Shown here: positions 14,969-23,033 of the stretch, piece after piece
Numbering within the stretch: the stretch's first letter is position 1
Layout of the letters: each line of letters begins with the position of its first letter
Assembly: GCA_964410485.1 (NCBI GenBank)
Contig: CAYPHJ010000004.1
Span: 26,538-90,537, forward strand
Reading direction: 5' to 3'
DNA from: CAYPHJ01 sp964410485
GTDB lineage: Bacteria; Desulfobacterota; Binatia; UBA9968
DNA: 64,000 bases
Program-made: the position numbers and the translations under genes
Notes under the pieces: model-generated
Told to the model about the DNA's origin: nothing
Database searches by the model: none
Seen by the model: only the letters and a program-made list of their open reading frames with translations

Positions 14969-15508
14969 TTATACTCGTACCGCCGCTTGACGCTTCTTTA
15001 ACAGCGCGATGATCTTATCCGCCACCTGCTGTACATTCAAATGATTGGTCTCGATCCGAACATGGGCCTTAGAGTAATTGTTTTCGCGTTGTTCAAGTAG
15101 CTCCTTTATTCGCTCCTCGCGGTTGCTTCCTGCGAGCAACGGCCGTCTGGTATTGTTGCCAACGCGTTGGAGGAGCACGTGCGGCGCGGCGGTAAGGCAT
15201 ACCAGGAGAGATTTTTCTCGAAGCAATCGCAGATTTTCCTCGTCGATGATGACCCCACCCCCCGTCGCGATCACTTGCCCTTCCTGAGCAAGAATGTCCC
15301 CCAGAGCTGCCTTTTCCCGTTGGCGAAAATAGGCCTCGCCCTTTCGGCTGAAGATCTCCCGCACTTTCATGCCTTCGCCCTTCTCGATGAACCTGTCCAG
15401 GTCGACAAAGCGCATCTTGAGCTTGCGCGCGAGCGCACGGCCGACAGCGCTCTTCCCCACACCCATGAAACCGGTGAGCGCAATGTTCGTTTTCAATTCT
15501 TGCGACAA
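14969..15508 (-). CDS. aroK: Shikimate kinase
   Basis: The 179-residue P-loop kinase phosphorylates shikimate at the 3-hydroxyl. It shows the Walker A motif GFMGVGKSAVGRAL near 13-26, DLDRFIE (substrate Asp), the ATGGGVI motif (GGG loop binding shikimate) and the lid arginine region NTRRPLL. It lies between aroC and aroB, with a repeat-filled 195-bp spacer toward aroC. Confidence 0.96.
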   Translation of the reverse strand: MSQELKTNIALTGFMGVGKSAVGRALARKLKMRFVDLDRFIEKGEGMKVREIFSRKGEAYFRQREKAALGDILAQEGQVIATGGGVIIDEENLRLLREKSLLVCLTAAPHVLLQRVGNNTRRPLLAGSNREERIKELLEQRENNYSKAHVRIETNHLNVQQVADKIIALLKKRQAAVRV

Positions 15509-15517
15509 GCCTTGAGT

Positions 15518-15640
15518 CCCTCACCCTGACCCTCCCAGCGGGAGAGGGTAGAGTGCCACGCAGATGGGGGGTTTGCGCGGCACCTCACCCTCATCACGTT
15601 TCTTGCTATCCTCTCCCTTGGGAGAGGGTTCGGGTGAGGG
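15518..15640. repeat. Inverted GGGAGAGGG/CCCTCACCC repeat
   Basis: The arm ccctcaccctgaccctccc near 15518 is answered by gggagagggttcgggtgaggg ending at 15640. Each arm also holds an internal CCC/GGG hairpin. Elements of this wording are scattered in many environmental genomes. It splits aroC from aroK. Confidence 0.6.
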
Positions 15641-15703
15641 CTCAAAACGTGAGTGCCGCATCGCGAGACAATCTCAATGGCGAGCGGTCACAATGGGTGA
15701 GCG

Positions 15704-16900
15704 TTAGAAATTTTTTATCTGCTCCAGATACCCTTCGTAGTTGCGCTGTATCTCGGACAGCGAATCCCCACCGAACTTTTCCAAAAAGGCCTTGGTGATC
15801 TCGAAGGCGACGACTGATTCGCCCACCACCGCCGCAGCGGGGGCGGCGCAAACATCAGAGCGCTCCACAGAAGCGTCTGCCGGCTGCTTGGAGCGTAGAT
15901 CGACCGAATGGAGTGGGCTCATCAGTGTAGAGATGGGCTTCATGGCGACGCGCACGACAAGAGGGGCACCGTTAGTCATGCCACCCTCGGTGCCGCCGGA
16001 ATTGTTGCTCCCGCGATAGAAACCGGTCGGAACGATGCGCGGTGTTCCTTCCGTGACCATCTTGCGGGGGTCAAAAAAGATTTCATCATGAACTTGTGAA
16101 CCGCGTCGCCGAGCCATTTCGAACCCTAGCCCGATTTCAACTCCTTTGATCGCTTGAATGCTCATCAGAGCCTGCGCCAAGCGACCGTCCAGCTTGCGGT
16201 CCCATTGCGTGTGAGTGCCAAGCCCGGGCGGCAGTCCCAAACAAACAACTTCGAATACGCCGCCGAGCGTATCGCCCTTTTCCTTGCACTCTTCGATAAG
16301 CGTAATAATCTTCTCCTCTGCTTCCTTGTCGGCCGTGCGCACGGGAGACTCCTCGGAGCGCGCATAGACCTCTTCATAGGTTAGCCCATCGGTCACCGCT
16401 GCCACGCTGCCAATTGATCGGATATAGCCCATCACTCTTACGCCAAACGGCGTCAGAAGCTGCTTGCAGAAAGAGCCAACTGCGGTTCGCGACACGGTAT
16501 CCCGAGCGCTGGCACGTTCTAAAATGTCGCGAATATCGGCCCGGTCGTATTTTAGAACCCCGGTGAGATCGGCATGCCCGGGGCGCGGCTTGGTCACAGC
16601 AATCTTCTCGTCCCGATCCGCCGGGTCTATGGACATTTTCTTGGTCCAATTCTTCCAATCCCGGTTTTCGATACCGAGTGCCACCGGCGACCCCAGCGTT
16701 TCACCCCATCGGATGCCGGAGCGAATCTGCACTTCGTCCTTCTCAATGAGCATTCTGCCGCCACGCCCGTAACCCTGTTGGCGGCGCCAGAGATCATGAT
16801 TGATCTTGGAAACATCGATGGAAAAACCCGCCGGAACCCCATCAATGATCATGGTCAGACAAGGACCGTGGGATTCCCCGGCGGTAAAGTAACGAATCAT
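15704..16900 (-). CDS. aroC: Chorismate synthase
   Basis: The 398-residue reduced-FMN-dependent enzyme converts EPSP to chorismate, the last common step to aromatic amino acids. The N-terminus carries the family motif TAGESHGPCLTMIIDGVPAG. The substrate/FMN segments GRGGRMLIEKD and SARDTVSRTAVG are intact, as are the RGSNNSGGTEGGMTNGAP and RSDVCAAPAAAVVGE motifs. It is the first gene of the aro row. Confidence 0.97.
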   Translation of the reverse strand: MIRYFTAGESHGPCLTMIIDGVPAGFSIDVSKINHDLWRRQQGYGRGGRMLIEKDEVQIRSGIRWGETLGSPVALGIENRDWKNWTKKMSIDPADRDEKIAVTKPRPGHADLTGVLKYDRADIRDILERASARDTVSRTAVGSFCKQLLTPFGVRVMGYIRSIGSVAAVTDGLTYEEVYARSEESPVRTADKEAEEKIITLIEECKEKGDTLGGVFEVVCLGLPPGLGTHTQWDRKLDGRLAQALMSIQAIKGVEIGLGFEMARRRGSQVHDEIFFDPRKMVTEGTPRIVPTGFYRGSNNSGGTEGGMTNGAPLVVRVAMKPISTLMSPLHSVDLRSKQPADASVERSDVCAAPAAAVVGESVVAFEITKAFLEKFGGDSLSEIQRNYEGYLEQIKNF

Positions 16901-17032
16901 GCACGACTCTCCCGTAATATTCGCTCCAAACTACCGAGCCTGACGAATCCTTTCAAGCCAAACAAATAGCGTACTGGCCGGTCTGGGAAACCCATGATCA
17001 GGATCGGCTGCTTTCAGATTTTGGACCGGACA

Positions 17033-17436
17033 TTACCGTGTAGGCGTTGTCGTAATGCTCACCAGGGACTCTTGGGCGAATTTCAATAAGGCCGTTTCTG
17101 GATCAACCCCGGAGCGAATATAGTACCAGTCCGAGATTCTGATGAGCCGCCCCGGCGGTGATTGATAGTATGACTCTTCATGATCCGGCTTTCCGGCATG
17201 GCAAGGACTTCGCCCTTGTTCATCCCAATCGAAACCAACCGATTGGGGTTGGTATACGGCCGCCAAGAGCTGAACCCGGTCATGCGACCGATAGAGAAGT
17301 CCACAGGCGCGGGTGTGAGAGCCAAGCCCGCATGTGGCGCTGAAATGGTGACGAGGCTGATACTAACTATCAGCAATACAGCACAAGCGCGTCTGTTTCC
17401 CGGCTCTTGGCTGGCTGGCATCGAGCGCAACCGCAT
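17033..17436 (-). pseudogene. Frameshifted OmlA/SmpA-like periplasmic protein
   Basis: Two overlapping minus frames together make one protein. The first (ATG at 17436) gives a signal peptide ending near APHAGLA and then PVDFSIGRMTGF...GMNKGEVLA. The second continues AGKPDHEESYYQSPPGRLIRISDWYYI to a stop at 17033. The join falls near 17195-17205, where one extra base would restore GMNKGEVL-xx-AGKPD, the core of OmlA/SmpA (BamE-like) domains. So either a true -1 frameshift or a one-base sequencing error. It follows pilQ by about 50 bp on the same strand and may belong to the pil operon. Confidence 0.7.
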
Positions 17437-17486
17437 GGTGACAAAATACGCCCGGCAACAGCAAAAGCCAAATGCGGCTATGCAGG

Positions 17487-19466
17487 CTAGGGAACACCAG
17501 AATGCATGGGCTCGGCCGAGTGGTCGCCCAGCGTCTTCTTCATTTGGTCGCGCCATAACTCCTCGGCCGCCGGAAGGTCCAGGGACCCCGCTGTGGTCAG
17601 ACGAGGAGTAATGAACACCATCAGCTCCTCAAAATCTTTCTGCTCTCGAATCCTTTTGAACAACCACCCCAAAACCGGAATGTCTTTTAGATAGGGGACG
17701 CCCGTCTCGGAGTCTTGTTGGGTATCCTTCATGATACCGCCAATGACCACGGTCTCTCCGTCGCGAACAAGAACATTTGACACCGCTTCTCGGCTGAGCT
17801 CATCGGGGATTACGGACCCGGCCGATTGGGTTCCCAGCGAGCTCGATTTGACTCGGATATTGAGGAGAATAAACCCGTCCCGCGAAACTTGAGGAACCAC
17901 CGAGAGCGTTATACCCACTCGCACCTGTTCGGTCGCCACGGCCGTGCCGGCAGCTGCGCCGGTGCCGCTCGCTATGTTTGTAGAAGCTGGAAGCGCAATT
18001 CTAAGAATTCTCAAGCTGGCGATATTGGATTCCACATTGTTCAGGGTGACAACCGACGGACGGGATATAATCCTAATTTTTCCTTCCTGTTCCGCGGCAG
18101 TCAGCGCCGCACGAACATCGGCAATGGGGCCTAATCTGCTGCGTATGACCGAGAACGCGGCCCCTACGGTTTCTGTTAAGGGGTTTTCGGCAGGGAACTG
18201 ACTCGACACTCCGATTCCCGTTGTCGGATTCGTGAATTCGAGTTGCATGCCCAGAGCACGGGCAAAGCTCGGTGTCGTTTCGATCAAATTGGACTCGATA
18301 AGAACCTGCGGAGTACGTGTATCAAGTCTCGAGACCAACTCGGTTATTTGATCGATGGATCTCCTTAAATCGCGGATCATGATTGTGTTGCTGCGCTCAT
18401 CAATGACCAGCGCGGCCTCCGGGCGCTTGCTTAGTAGAGTTTTGATCTTAGGTTCGAGGTCCCTCACCTTGGCGTAATTCACGGTCAGATAGGTGGTGTG
18501 AAGCGGCTCCAGATCCTGCCGCGCTCGATCAGCGGCGACCAATGCGTCTCTCTCCGCTTTAAGGACGGCAGCCGTGGAGATTCGAATGACGTTGCCAAGC
18601 TGTTCCTTGCCCAGCCCGTGTGTTTCAACCAGCAGGTCCAGCGCTTGGTCCCAGGGTACTTCGGTTAGACGAACCGTAACTTTTTGGGCCACATCATCGG
18701 TAACCACAATGTTCAGCCCGCTGACTTCCGCCAGAAGGCGAAAAACGTTTTTGATGTCCGCATCTTTAAAATCGAGAGAAATCTTCTGGCCCGTATAGCG
18801 CTTATCCGCAGCGGGAGAACCCTCGCCTGCCGGAGGCGCTGCCCTGGTCTCATGCTTGACTGCCGAAGAATTTCGCGGCGACAACAGATCCGTCCGTTTT
18901 CCCTCCTGAACCAGCATGGACGCTTTCTTGGCGGTGAGGTTAGGCATGGGCGTTCCGACCACAATTTGTATTCCCCCGTCTACCTGATTGACGGTGTAGG
19001 TAGGGACGGTTGCTGCCGCGACATCGAAAGTAAGCCTTAACGCACCGGCAATCGAACCGACTCGCAGAGTCGACAGCCAGTGGGTGTCTAGACGAAAACT
19101 CTCAGGCTGCGAGAATTCCTTGGCGGTGCCAAAAATATCGACGACAATGCGCGCCGGTTGAGGCAGGGGGAAGTGCCGAAACTCATCGGCCGGTCTTGAA
19201 AATTTGATGAACAGTGTGGACTGGCCTTGTTCTTCGCGCAGCGTTAGATCCTGCAACTGGAGGGCTTGTGTCTGTAGAGGGGTTTCCTTAATGGAAGCAG
19301 GAGAAGGGGCCGCTACGGGAGGAGCTTCGTTTGGCCGTGTGGTGAGAATTTGTGGCTTATCGACACTGGCGGAGCATCCAAGCAGGTTTAGGCAAGCCAT
19401 TATCGCGAACGCGCCCACATACCGGCACAGCGCAAATCTTTTCCCCCATGTAGATGAATTATTCAT
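17487..19466 (-). CDS. pilQ: Type IV pilus secretin PilQ
   Basis: The protein has about 659 residues from the ATG at 19466, chosen because the upstream ATG (19496) lies inside pilP and GAGG precedes 19466. A lipobox-like MACLNLLGC is near the N-terminus. An AMIN domain (about 65-165, ...RPADEFRHFPLPQPARIVVD) is followed by an STN/secretin N0 domain (ISLDFKDADIKNVFRLLAEV), an N1 domain, and a C-terminal secretin gate with VPYLKDIPVLGWLF and LMVFITPRL. It forms the outer-membrane ring through which the pilus passes. Last intact gene of pilMNOPQ. Confidence 0.95.
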   Translation of the reverse strand: MNNSSTWGKRFALCRYVGAFAIMACLNLLGCSASVDKPQILTTRPNEAPPVAAPSPASIKETPLQTQALQLQDLTLREEQGQSTLFIKFSRPADEFRHFPLPQPARIVVDIFGTAKEFSQPESFRLDTHWLSTLRVGSIAGALRLTFDVAAATVPTYTVNQVDGGIQIVVGTPMPNLTAKKASMLVQEGKRTDLLSPRNSSAVKHETRAAPPAGEGSPAADKRYTGQKISLDFKDADIKNVFRLLAEVSGLNIVVTDDVAQKVTVRLTEVPWDQALDLLVETHGLGKEQLGNVIRISTAAVLKAERDALVAADRARQDLEPLHTTYLTVNYAKVRDLEPKIKTLLSKRPEAALVIDERSNTIMIRDLRRSIDQITELVSRLDTRTPQVLIESNLIETTPSFARALGMQLEFTNPTTGIGVSSQFPAENPLTETVGAAFSVIRSRLGPIADVRAALTAAEQEGKIRIISRPSVVTLNNVESNIASLRILRIALPASTNIASGTGAAAGTAVATEQVRVGITLSVVPQVSRDGFILLNIRVKSSSLGTQSAGSVIPDELSREAVSNVLVRDGETVVIGGIMKDTQQDSETGVPYLKDIPVLGWLFKRIREQKDFEELMVFITPRLTTAGSLDLPAAEELWRDQMKKTLGDHSAEPMHSGVP

Positions 19467-19479
19467 TGCAGTACACACC

Positions 19480-20115
19480 TCATCGATCGTGTCCAAGTTT
19501 TAGGCTGACCTCACGCTTTTTCCTGTTTCCCTGGATGTCGCTGTGGAATTCCTCCACTACAACTTCATCGCGTCGAATGGCCTTGACTTTCCCATCGTTC
19601 ATCCCCATTGGAGTGCCGATTTTAACGATGTAGCCAAGCCCCGCAGTGTCTTCAACCATTGCCGCAGGTTCTTCGATGTTCCAGATTATTCCCGTAACTC
19701 TTAGCTGCCCCAGCTCGAGGCGCTCCAGAGGCGACAAGTTGTCCCGTGGTCGCGAGACAGCCTTGGTTGGCGCCGTGTTGTAAGGGAGAAAAGGATCTCG
19801 AAGCCCATCGCGTGCGAAACGGCGAGATGCTGGTTGCCGAGTCGTTTTGGCCGGCATCTGCAAATCGTCACTGCCAGCTTTGACACCGGGAGATGCCTTT
19901 TCACGCGGATCCAGCCTCAACTTGACCGCCTCTCGCATCGCCTCCACGGTTTTCCTGATGACTTTGGGGGTTTCACTGAATTTTTGCATCGCCTCGCGCG
20001 TTTTTTGCGAAGGCGTATCGAGCACTTCCTGCGCGCCTGCCGTTGCAACGGCCAGAACGCCCGCGACGCCGGCAGCTAAAAACGCCCGGACAAATTGGCT
20101 GCGCTGCGCCAACAT
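19480..20115 (-). CDS. pilP: Type IV pilus assembly lipoprotein/periplasmic protein PilP
   Basis: The protein has 211 residues with an N-terminal membrane or signal segment (about 10-28). A long linker leads to the conserved PilP beta domain: DGLRDPFLPY, LERLELGQLRVTGIIWN, PAAMVEDTAGLGYIVKIGTPMG. PilP links the inner-membrane PilN/PilO complex to the PilQ secretin. The start overlaps the pilO stop by 1 bp and the stop lies 13 bp before pilQ, indicating coupled translation. The lipobox cysteine expected in classical PilP is not obvious. Confidence 0.92.
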   Translation of the reverse strand: MLAQRSQFVRAFLAAGVAGVLAVATAGAQEVLDTPSQKTREAMQKFSETPKVIRKTVEAMREAVKLRLDPREKASPGVKAGSDDLQMPAKTTRQPASRRFARDGLRDPFLPYNTAPTKAVSRPRDNLSPLERLELGQLRVTGIIWNIEEPAAMVEDTAGLGYIVKIGTPMGMNDGKVKAIRRDEVVVEEFHSDIQGNRKKREVSLKLGHDR

Positions 20116-20738
20116 TACTGCTTCCCTTTGGCCGCTTTGGCTTTTTCTTCGGCGACTTTCTTGCGCTCGGCTTCGTCCAAAAACCGAAAAGCTGTAGCCA
20201 GGCTGGAGCTTTCCACTGTGACTCGATTCCCGCTTACGGTGGATTTAAAGTCGATGTTATTGATATTGACCAGGCGCTCCAGCCGCCCGACCTCATCAAA
20301 AAAAGCAACCACGTTGTGAAAGCTTCCCTTCACGACAATATCCACAGGCACTTCTGCGTAGAAGTCCTGAAAGGTTTCAGGGCGGGGCCGAAAGCGGAGG
20401 ATGTCCAATCCCGACTCGCGCGCCTTGTTGGATATGGCGCTCAACAGATCGGGTATTTCCCTCTTGCTGGGAAGTTGGGCCACCGCCTCATTCAGCCGGG
20501 CATCCATTTCCTTGATCTGCTTCTGCAGTTGCGCGAGATTCACGGTTCTTTGCTGCTTGATGGCCTTCTCGCTGCGCGCGGCTTCAATGTCTTCGCCCAA
20601 ACTGGCAATTTCTTCGGACCTCGGCCCGTAGAGGAACGTATAATCAAGCGCCACAAGGAGAACGACGAGCACCAGCAAGATGCCCAGCTTTTGCACCGGC
20701 GGGCGCTCGAGGAGGATTCTGTCGAGAAATTCGTTCAC
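20115..20738 (-). CDS. pilO: Type IV pilus inner-membrane alignment protein PilO
   Basis: The 207-residue protein has one N-terminal membrane helix (about 20-36), a coiled coil (about 45-95), then a ferredoxin-like PilO domain with FYAEVPVDIVVKGSFHNVVA and FFDEVGRLERLVNI. PilO pairs with PilN in the alignment subcomplex. Start and stop both overlap neighbouring pil genes by 1-4 bp. Confidence 0.94.
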   Translation of the reverse strand: MNEFLDRILLERPPVQKLGILLVLVVLLVALDYTFLYGPRSEEIASLGEDIEAARSEKAIKQQRTVNLAQLQKQIKEMDARLNEAVAQLPSKREIPDLLSAISNKARESGLDILRFRPRPETFQDFYAEVPVDIVVKGSFHNVVAFFDEVGRLERLVNINNIDFKSTVSGNRVTVESSSLATAFRFLDEAERKKVAEEKAKAAKGKQ

Positions 20739-21331
20739 CGCTTGTTACCTTCCGGCGACGCTTGTTGCGCTTTGGTTGGCTCGTCGGCACCCTGGTAATA
20801 GATCGCCGACCTGATCGAGAACTGCTTATACCCACCGCTTTTCTCGTCAGCTTGAATCGTCTCGACGAGCTCCACATTTCTGAAATATGGAACGCTTCCA
20901 AGCTTCCTGAGAAACTCGGCCACTGCCTGGTTGTCGGTGGCTCTGCCGTTCAAAGAGAGACCGCCGTTGGTCTCCTTCAGTTCAGTAAGCCACAAGGTGG
21001 GGGGAGCCGCGCTCGCCAAACTTTCCATGACTCGAACAGGACCCGTTTTCTTTTTCCTGAGCTCTTCAATGATGCCGTATTTGCTGTTGTACTCTTTTAT
21101 TTTCGCCTGTAACTCGCCGACCTCTTTGACCTTGAGATTCAGGGCCTGAATCTCCTGGCGCAGCGTGGCCAGTTCACGATTCAGATTCGTCACTCGGTAC
21201 GACTGATAAAAATAGAGACCGACCAGGAGCAGGGCCGCGACTCCGAGCGTGGTGCCTGCGATCACGAGGTCGCGCCGGCGCGTAACCTCTGCTCTGATTT
21301 GTTTTACCGGGAGAAGATTGACCCGAATCAT
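20735..21331 (-). CDS. pilN: Type IV pilus assembly protein PilN
   Basis: The 198-residue protein begins MIRVNLLPVK, the strongly conserved cytoplasmic motif that binds PilM. One membrane helix follows (about 27-45), then a coiled coil and a periplasmic domain (WLTELKETNGGLSLNGRATD). Four-base overlaps with pilM and pilO show a tightly coupled operon. Confidence 0.95.
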   Translation of the reverse strand: MIRVNLLPVKQIRAEVTRRRDLVIAGTTLGVAALLLVGLYFYQSYRVTNLNRELATLRQEIQALNLKVKEVGELQAKIKEYNSKYGIIEELRKKKTGPVRVMESLASAAPPTLWLTELKETNGGLSLNGRATDNQAVAEFLRKLGSVPYFRNVELVETIQADEKSGGYKQFSIRSAIYYQGADEPTKAQQASPEGNKR

Positions 21332-22422
21332 TTGTCGCCCGGCCTGCGAATGGATAGACCGGCTCCCAGGGCGAAGAGAGGCGCTGCCTCCGCCAGATAT
21401 GACCTGTCAATTTTCTTGTCTACGGTAAACCCGCGGAAAGGTTCGGCGAGACTCACCGGAACCCCCATTTTGTCTTGTAACATTGTTGTCAGTCCCGGCA
21501 GGTTCGCACTTCCCCCGCTCAGACAAATAGACTTGAGTCCCTCCCCGTCATCGGATCCGACGCTACCGTAGAGAGTGACGGTGCGGCGGATTTCGTCTGT
21601 CAAATCTTCCAGCAGGGGATGCAGCGTCAGATCGGTTTCATCCATTCTTCGACCACCGAGCATCGCCGTTAATTTGAGCGTCTCCGCTTCCTCAGCGCTA
21701 ATACTGAACCCCTTCCGCAGCGCTTCGGTGAACTCTTCTCCGCCAATCGGCAAGTCACCTGTGAACGTCGAGAGACCGTTTTGCAACAATGTGATGCTCG
21801 TGTATCGCGCGCCCATGTGAATCAGCCCCACGATCCCGTTTGCCTCCGGGTAACTCGCCTCGTACATGTTTTCCATAGCGAAATAATCAACGTCCATGAC
21901 AACCGGCTTGAGCCCCGCTTCAGCAATAACATCGGCGTAGCTATTCACTATTTCTTTCTTTACCGCCACTAACAAAACGTCCATTTTGTCGCCGTCAGCG
22001 ACATAGTTAACGACCTGATAATCGAGATTGACGTTTTCCAGATTTTCCGGAATAACATTGTTGGCCTCGAATTCGACATTGGCCTCCAACTCTTCGTCCT
22101 CTTGTCGCGGAAGTTGCACCTTTTTCATGATTACAGCCCGTCCCGGTACCGCGGAAATGACATTTGTAGACTTGACTCGATGTTCTTGTATCAAGGTCTC
22201 AATCGCGGCCACCACGACGGATGAGTCCACCACCATGTTGTTCTGTATGGCCTTGGGCGGGAGCGGGGCAACCCCCAAGTTCAATAGCCGGTAACCCGTC
22301 TTTTCGATGGCCGTTTCAACTAACTTGACGGAACTCGAGCCGATATCCAGCGCAACGAATCCGCCATTTGGACTCAACGAAGGCAGAAAGCTGAGATTTA
22401 GTTTTTTCCAGAACGCAATCAT
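21328..22422 (-). CDS. pilM: Type IV pilus ATPase-like protein PilM
   Basis: The 364-residue actin/FtsA-like cytoplasmic protein binds the PilN N-terminus. Visible features: phosphate-1 motif VALDIGSSSVKLVE near 24, SAVPGRAVIMKKVQLP, FEANNVIPENLENVNLDYQV, the HMGARYTSITLLQNG strand, and CLSGGSANLPGLTTML near 305. Its start is 3 bp after the stop of a small XRE gene, so that regulator heads the pil operon. Confidence 0.95.
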   Translation of the reverse strand: MIAFWKKLNLSFLPSLSPNGGFVALDIGSSSVKLVETAIEKTGYRLLNLGVAPLPPKAIQNNMVVDSSVVVAAIETLIQEHRVKSTNVISAVPGRAVIMKKVQLPRQEDEELEANVEFEANNVIPENLENVNLDYQVVNYVADGDKMDVLLVAVKKEIVNSYADVIAEAGLKPVVMDVDYFAMENMYEASYPEANGIVGLIHMGARYTSITLLQNGLSTFTGDLPIGGEEFTEALRKGFSISAEEAETLKLTAMLGGRRMDETDLTLHPLLEDLTDEIRRTVTLYGSVGSDDGEGLKSICLSGGSANLPGLTTMLQDKMGVPVSLAEPFRGFTVDKKIDRSYLAEAAPLFALGAGLSIRRPGDK

Positions 22423-22425
22423 GGC

Positions 22426-22626
22426 TTAAGATCGAAAGACACGATCCCTTTGAGTTACCTTCAGGCCCAACGCCAAAAGAATCTTTCTCTTGGTCGCCAT
22501 TCGGCAGGGCTTGCCCTGCTCGATACGGTCCAGTGTCAGAGGAGAAATTCCCGCTAAGCGAGCCAACTCTGCCTTACTCAACATTTTTTGCTCCCGGAAT
22601 TTCTTTACGTTGTTCGGCTCGTTCAC
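22426..22626 (-). CDS. XRE-family helix-turn-helix regulator heading the pil operon
   Basis: The 66-residue protein is a single Cro/C1-type HTH: LSKAELARLAGISPLTLDRI forms the two DNA-contact helices, followed by the fourth and fifth helices (ATKRKILLALGL). There is no further domain. It sits 3 bp before pilM, so it should be co-transcribed with the pilus genes. A perfect 16-bp palindrome (22715-22730) about 90 bp upstream is a plausible binding site, which would make it an autoregulator and a regulator of pilMNOPQ. Confidence 0.88.
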   Translation of the reverse strand: MNEPNNVKKFREQKMLSKAELARLAGISPLTLDRIEQGKPCRMATKRKILLALGLKVTQRDRVFRS

Positions 22627-23033
22627 CCTCGATCCCTCTTCACCTGGCTTAAGTGGACAAGGAAGTTCACCATGTGACCCGACTGGAACCGGGCGGGGTC
22701 ACTCAAATTAGTCTTAATTATGCATAATTATACGACAGCGGGTTTGCGCCAGAACGGATGCAAACTTGCTGCCACCACAAGTTCTGCCTGGGCGATCACA
22801 CCTACCTCCGCAGAAACGCACGACGACAACCGTACAAGGCCGCATGTCCAGGATGTGGATTCCGAACAATTTGCGGCATCTTTGACGCTTTTTGAACACT
22901 TCCGTCCCAAATGACCCGTTCACCTCCGCGCGGAAAAAGTATTCGTTGGCACAGTCTTGGCGGGGCACCCTCGGCTTTATTTGCTTTTCCATTAAGCGGT
23001 GGTTAAGAGTTTCACAGTAAAAGGAAACCGGCA
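22627..23033. other. Divergent regulatory region pil operon / priA
   Basis: This holds the palindrome at 22715-22730 in an AT-rich patch. An opposite-strand open frame spanning 22714-23034 is rich in Cys/Arg and looks non-coding. No RNA gene was seen. Confidence 0.45.
22715..22730. promoter_or_regulatory. Perfect 16-bp palindrome, candidate operator
   Basis: TAATTATGCATAATTA is its own reverse complement. It lies between the XRE-pil operon and priA and is the likeliest site for a dimeric XRE regulator. Confidence 0.5.
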
